Part shown: positions 1-5,700 of the stretch, piece by piece | Position numbering within the stretch: the first letter of the stretch is position 1 | Layout: each line of letters opens with the position of its first letter | NCBI GenBank assembly: GCA_964599835.1 | Contig: CAZRHF010000089.1 | Coordinates: forward strand, 1-9,670 | Direction of reading: 5' to 3' | Length of the DNA stretch: 9,670 bases | DNA from: SFWF01 sp964599835 | GTDB taxonomy: Bacteria > Bacillota > Clostridia > Oscillospirales > Acutalibacteraceae | Translations under genes and position numbers: made by a program | Notes under the pieces: model-generated | The model's database searches: none | The model's input: the letters and a program-made list of their open reading frames with translations, nothing else | What the model was told of the DNA's origin: nothing

Positions 1-168
1 TTGCAAACTATCGTTTGCAGTTATATTTGACCTACGGTCAAGTTATATGAAAGCCGTGCGGCTTTCGTTATATTATATTCGCCCTTAAAACTGTCCGAAG
101 GACAATATAACGATGCGAAGCATCATATAACTGCGAAGCAATATAACTCGCCGTTAGGCGAATATAAC
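1..168. repeat. Array of variable short hairpins with constant GTTATAT / ATATAAC spacers
   Basis: Seven copies of a constant heptamer separate short palindromes of unrelated sequence. GTTATAT lies at 20-26, 42-48 and 67-73; its complement ATATAAC lies at 105-111, 125-131, 141-147 and 162-168. The palindromes are TGCAAAC/GTTTGCA (2-19), TTGACC/GGTCAA (27-41), GAAAGCC/GGCTTTC (49-66), TGTCC/GGACA (92-104), GATGC/GCATC (112-124), TGC/GCA (132-140) and TCGCC/GGCGA (148-161), with loops of 3-4 bases. Every stem pairs perfectly although the stem sequences differ. Heptamer orientation flips between 73 and 105, where an unpaired half-hairpin (73-83) is the exact complement of 157-167. No gene is seen here. 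It resembles small intergenic hairpin clusters of Clostridia; the function is unknown. Confidence 0.85.
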
Positions 169-199
169 TGAGGCACACTTCCTTCCGAAGTGCGCCTCA
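169..199 (-). terminator. Terminator-like long hairpin downstream of the giant gene
   Basis: A 13-base-pair stem (169-181 with 187-199) closes a 5-base loop, starting 16 bases past the stop codon of the giant gene. Read as minus-strand RNA, the one non-Watson-Crick position becomes a G.U wobble; on the plus strand it is an A/C mismatch. The fold therefore fits minus-strand RNA best, as expected for a 3' end of this operon. There is no clear U-tract after it (the sequence continues into GTTATATT), so it may stabilise the 3' end rather than be a strict intrinsic terminator, or it may belong to the adjoining hairpin array. Confidence 0.5.
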
Positions 200-214
200 A
201 GCTCCCTCCATGAT

Positions 215-2701
215 TTAGTTGTCCTTCAGTGCTGAATAGATAAAGTATTCTGCCGCCGAGCCGCCGTTCTGCTCATACTTATAGGCCGTTTTAACTCCGT
301 CCATAAAGGCGTCGTAGGTTAAATACTGCTTCTGTTCGGACGTGAATTTCGCCCAGCGGTCCGCGGTCAGCACGTCGCCCTTGTCTCCCATCTTGGCTCT
401 TACTTCCTCAAGAGTAATTTCAAGCTGAGAAACCGCCGCAAGCTTGTTTGAATATTCGTATATCTTACCGATTACCTTTGCCTTCTGCTCGTCGGTAAGC
501 TTATCGTAATATTCGTGTTTCATTGCGTCATTTACAAGATCCATTTTGGTCTGACCTGCGAATACCGCGTAATCGTAGTATTCTTCCTTGGTAAGATCTC
601 GACGCTCTCCGCCGATGGTAATATATTTCTTCGGCGTATCAGGATAAATTCCTGTTTTACCGGTGACCTTGTAAAGCCTTCTGAGCTCTTCGGAAATATC
701 AGAAACCTCAACGGTAGATGCATATCCGGGAGAAACAAACTGCTGGAAAAATCTTTCGATAAAGTTTCCGGTGTATTTTTTTCTTCCCCACGCATCGATA
801 TATTCTGCACGCGTATGTGTTGCACCCGGAAATTTAGACGCGATTTTATCCAGTGCTTCTTGTACTATTTCAGGAATGTCGGAAGTTTTGTCGATATAGG
901 TGGTACGCCTCGTATCGTCAAACAAATTCGCAACCTTTCCGAGTGTTGTGGGAAGAAGCTGAGAAGCAAAAGATTTTAACGAATGCATTACAAGTCCCGG
1001 TATTTCTCCCTCGGCAACGTATTTAACGCCTTGTATAGCATCGTTAATACCGCTAAGGCAAGATAGCTCAAGCACCGGCTCAAATCCCGAAAGCATAAGC
1101 TCTCCAACAGCAGAAAACAGATCTCCGTCTTCTTCGGGATCATATTCCTGAACGGCCGCACCCATAAAGAAGGGAATACACATAGGAGCCGCCCAGCTTA
1201 TAGTATAAGAGTGACCTGCGATTTCTATGGAATATTCCTGTTCTCCGTTCATCTTGCGGAACCATTCTTCTTCATCATCGAAACCGGCTTTCACAATTCC
1301 CAGAGAAGACAGCCACATACCAAAAAGAAATACTCCTGCGCCGGTAAGGTTTGAGGCTAATCCGTCTATCCATTCCGAGGCGGTAATCGTTCCGCCTCTT
1401 AACAGCCTTATCCCATCCAACACCGTTTTAAGAAGTCCGGCAGGGCTATATTCGATACCGCGCTTTACTATGTTTATCGGTGTCTTTTTGAAGGGCATAA
1501 TACCTTCTATTGCAATATTTCCGAGTATCGAGATGTGACTTAGTTCCGAAAGAACGTTAGCGACCTTGCTTGTATCGCGGTAGGTGGCTTTTAATGCTTC
1601 CTGTATAGCGTAGTCCCGGGCTTGATGTAATTTTTTCGAAGAGATATTATTTACGTCTAAACCCTGAGCCTGTAAATAGCCGCCGAGCGAATGCCTGTAA
1701 TGACGTTTAAGAAAGAAAATATCTTCTTTTTCAAGTGCGGTAAAGTTAAACTTTCGTAACGCTTCAAGCCAACGAGTTTTAAAAATTTTTCGATACTCGT
1801 CTATTTGCTCGGAAGGATTATACTTGCCGCTTCCGCTGAGAAGATCCTTTACCTCTTCAAAATCTTTTTCGGCAAAATCCTTATAGGCTTTTTTAACCAC
1901 AACAGATTTTGTGCGTTGGTCTTTTGGCTGAGTAAGCTCTATTACCTTGCCTAAAACGTTCTTGATCCTTACCGCAGGAAGGAATATAGCGTTTCCGAAA
2001 AAGTTTCGAATGTGGGTAGTTGTCGAAAAAAGCATCGCCATATATCGCCAGGCGGTGAATTTATCAAGAAATGTCGGCGGTACCTGATCGGCGATATCCT
2101 GCATTATTGCTTCATAAACGACCTCATACTCTGACTCTGTATTACACTCGGCAAGCTGATTCGCCATTGTTTCGTTTATCTTGACCACAGGAACGGGTAT
2201 ACCGCGGCTTTCGAGTCTTCTCTTAAACCGCTTGTCAAGATTTTCGTTTATCTTAGCAACCGCTTTTTGAACGTATATAAGCTGCGTTATGCCGCCCATT
2301 CTTTTAAGCAGCTTCATTGCCTGTAGGTTCTGCGCGGTTCTTGTTCCGATTTCGGCAAGTTCAGCGGTAAGGTTCATTATATCCGCCACGTTCTTATGCT
2401 CAAATGCAAGGTTAAGCAAGGCTTCACCGGTTGCGATATTGTTCTTATCGCTGGTAAGTAGTTTTTTGTTCTGATCACGCCAGCCTTTAAGTGCCTGCTG
2501 ATAACCTAAATTGTTTATTTTCTGAACTGCCGCATTTATTCGCTTTTCGTTCGAGGTCGGCGTATGGTCAAATTCACCGGAAAGAATAAGCGCCTCAAAA
2601 TGCGAAGCTATTTCCGGTGTTGCCTTTCCTGCTTCCATAACGGTTCTGACATAACCCCTTACAGCAGTCCCTTCTCTCACCTTTTTCGGAACCGGGTAGG
2701 G
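215..2701 (-). other. LPD38-like C-terminal region of the giant protein (residues 1850-2677)
   Basis: The region is mostly helical. Landmarks are FTAWRYMAMLFSTTTHIRNF (2064-2083), PFKKTPINIVKRGIEYSPAG (2252-2271), a strongly hydrophobic stretch GAGVFLFGMWLSSLGIV (2303-2319) that could span a membrane, and a C-terminal helical tail DLTKEEYYDYAVFAGQT (2551-2567) followed by KLTDEQKAKVIGKIYEYSN. The 'R-x-x-L-T/THxRN' and 'PFKKTPxNxxKRGIEYSP' signatures are those I associate with the large polyvalent-protein-associated domain LPD38, usual at the C-terminus of giant phage proteins. Its molecular role is not known. Confidence 0.65.
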
Positions 2702-5700
2702 TTTGTTTTGAGGAGTCACCATTTCGCCCTGCTTTATCTGTCCGTTTTCATCAACCGACTTTTGATAAAGCTTCGAGACCTCTGACATATACTCTTCCTG
2801 AGTAATCTCCTCGTTTTGCATCCGCTGTAAAAGCTTTCCGAGTTCTGCTTTGTAATTGGTCTGCCGATTCAACGGGGTGTCTGCTGCAACACCGCTCCGT
2901 TCTGTGGCTGTGATAGAAAAGCTCAGCCCATATTTAGTCTCATCATCAGATAGCGCTTGCTTTTTCGCTTCGATTTGAGATGCGTTCAAAAACTCGTCGG
3001 GAATATACTTTAAAAATTTTCCGTCCTTGGGGTTGATTTTTGAAAACAATTCGGGTATACTGATATTGGAGATTGGTATCAGGCTTGTCGCCATCTGTTT
3101 ATCAGATGCCGTATTGCCCACGACGCCAGTCTCTATTTTTGTTAATGCAACCGCGAGATACAGTCTGTTGTTTTCGTCAACGTATTGCTTGACCTCAAAC
3201 TGCACGGGAATTACAGTGTTTCCCTCACGCATAACACTTAGCAAAACATAAACTTGTTTTAGACCTCTTTGCTCTTTTAATGTTCCTTTGCCCTTATCCG
3301 TATGGGTTTCAATTAAAACAGAATTATCAAGCAACTCTTGTAAGTGTATAACCGCCTTTGCAAAGTCTGCCTTACTTCCACCGTATGCGGTTTCTTGTGA
3401 GTTTAAGCTCTTTCTTACACCTTTTCCTGTAAAATCAAACTCTACGTCACTTATAGCAACCGATTTATACTTTTTCAGCAAACCTAACTCTTGGAACTTC
3501 TTTAGCAAAGACTTTTCAACTTTACTTTTTATGTTGTTCTCTAAGTCTGCAAAGTCAAATTCATTATACGGGTCACCGTTTTCAACATTAACAAGATTTA
3601 CTTTTTTAGCTCTCAGTATCTTGGCTCTGTCCGCTTCGCTCATCTGCGCCGTAACCATTTCGCCGTCGGGCTTTACCCCGTAGGTCTCTCCTGCCTTCTT
3701 CCAACCTTCGCTGATAAGGCGGTCAAATTCCTCTCGCGTTATCTCGCCCTTTTGTACCTTATCGTATAGACTGTCCGCCGCAGGGATGGAGAAACTTAGG
3801 TCTTCGTCAACATTTTCCTTGACATTTGAATCTGTTTGGGGTATGCTAAATTCAGAAGAGGTGATGTGCGGATTTCCCGCAGTTTTCAAACTGCGAACCG
3901 CAGTTGTAGCCTCTTCTTTTTTTATTTTTATTAACTCAAAAGTTTTTCCCTCGGGTGTTAATACTCTAAGCGAATGAACTCTGCCTTTTCCATATAGCAC
4001 ACTGACAGCAACATTTCCAACCTCACCGTTTATTTGTACCGGAGCGGCAAACGTCACACTTACGCTTCCTTTACCTTTATGATTCTTATGTCCGGATATT
4101 GCTTTTCCTTTCTTAATTACATACGGTGCAGCTAATGCTGCTGCAGCTTCAGCGTCATTATTAATGTAGCCTCCCAATGTATTAATCGCTTCATCATCAA
4201 AAATTATATCTCCATATAATTTAGTCTGAATTTTTTTGCCGAAATTTTGAAGAAGAAATTCACGGAGCGAATCAGCATATGTTTTGTTTGCTTCTTTTAT
4301 AAATTCGACTTCCGCTACAGGTTCCATAGAGTTTACTTCGCTCATATGGTTTATCAACTGCGACTTTATCGAACTATTATTATCCTCATCCCAATTAATA
4401 TCCCAATTTCTTACTTCACTTAAGGGCACACTATAACTTATCTCTCCACCGTTTTCCTCGGTGGTTTTTTCATTTGCGGCCTCGGTATCTGCCGCACTAT
4501 CGTAGGTAAGACCCGTTTCGGTCGGTGTAGGATTAGCCGTCGCATCGGCGATAAGGTCTCTGTACATATTTTCAAGGTCGACAATTTCGCTCACTATCTG
4601 CTTACTGTCCGAAAACTTCGATTTTAAATAGCTGAAAAAGTCCGAAAGAAAGCGCCTGATAGCGTTTTTATGTGTGGGAGTAGATTCATTAAGGAGCTCG
4701 GAAAGTGTGTTTACGTCCCCCTTAAACAGAACCTCCGCCACAAAGTGTGCAATAACCTCCCTCTGCGCCTTGGGTTCGGTAAGCTCCTGAAGGCTCTTGT
4801 ATCTGTCGCGGTATATCTCGTGAAGCTTGGATTCCCTCAGCTTGGGGCTTATATCCTTAAGACCGTCCTGTGCCTCCAGCCATTTTTTAAAGGCCTTCGA
4901 TTTTCTTACCGCCTTTGCAAATTCGGCATAATGGGCCGAACGCTCACCGTAATGTGTCAGCTCGTGCTTGAAGACCACCTCAACGGGGTTTACTACCTCA
5001 TTTCCGATGTAAAGGGTATGGGTGTCGGGGTCGTAAAAGCCTTCGGGATAGATAATAAGTCCTTCGGTATTGTTCCCTCTGCGCGCAAGCTCTGCCGCCA
5101 TATCGACAAATTCGAGGTTAGTACCAAGCCGCTTGGCAATATCCTTAACGAAGGCTCTTGCTTTAGCCGATACGGGATTCATCTTAAAGATCTTGCCGGC
5201 AGTAGGAGCAGGGTGAATAAGGGAATCGGTTGCCGCGTCGGTGGTCGTGTCAGAGCCGACGTTGCCTCTGCCGTCGTCAATAATTATTACCTGTTCGGGA
5301 TAAAAGGCTATGTAAGATTCACCGTCACCCTCGAACATATTCTGATAAACTATTCCGTCGTAGCCCTTTTCCGCAAGTATGCGGCGAAGCTCTACAGCGG
5401 CAGGGGAATTGTATTCATAAGTTTCTGTATTATCTAATTCTGAAACAGTATCAAAATCTCTTTCAGAAATGATTCCATCGCTAACTAACCTAAAAGCTAA
5501 GTTTCGCGGTCTCCAACACATAATATCAGAGGGTATCTGTATTGGATTCTTTATGTCAAGATAAGCGGTTATTGTGCGTCCGGTCTTATTCTGAATATTC
5601 CCTCTGGCAGCGGCCTGTGTTTCGTTTCCGAAATGAAAGCCGATGTCGCCTTTGGCAAAGACGTCAAATTCCATATTATCCGTAAAATGATATACGGCTT

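Noticed and set aside
1..168. A CRISPR array.
   Set aside because: The constant part is only 7 bases and the variable parts are palindromes of 9-18 bases. There are no 25-40 base repeats with 30-40 base spacers and no cas genes.
359..424. A third linker-like motif near the C-terminus (LEITLEEV ... GDVLTAD, residues 2609-2630).
   Set aside because: It matches EITxEE by eye, but the spacing is shorter and GEMVT is absent, and it lies within the helical LPD38-like tail, so chance resemblance is more likely.
4670..5437. A 255-codon plus-strand open frame opposite the ART and metallopeptidase domains.
   Set aside because: It is antisense to recognised domains, rich in Cys/Leu/Val/Phe as complement frames usually are, and I saw no ribosome binding site or familiar motif.
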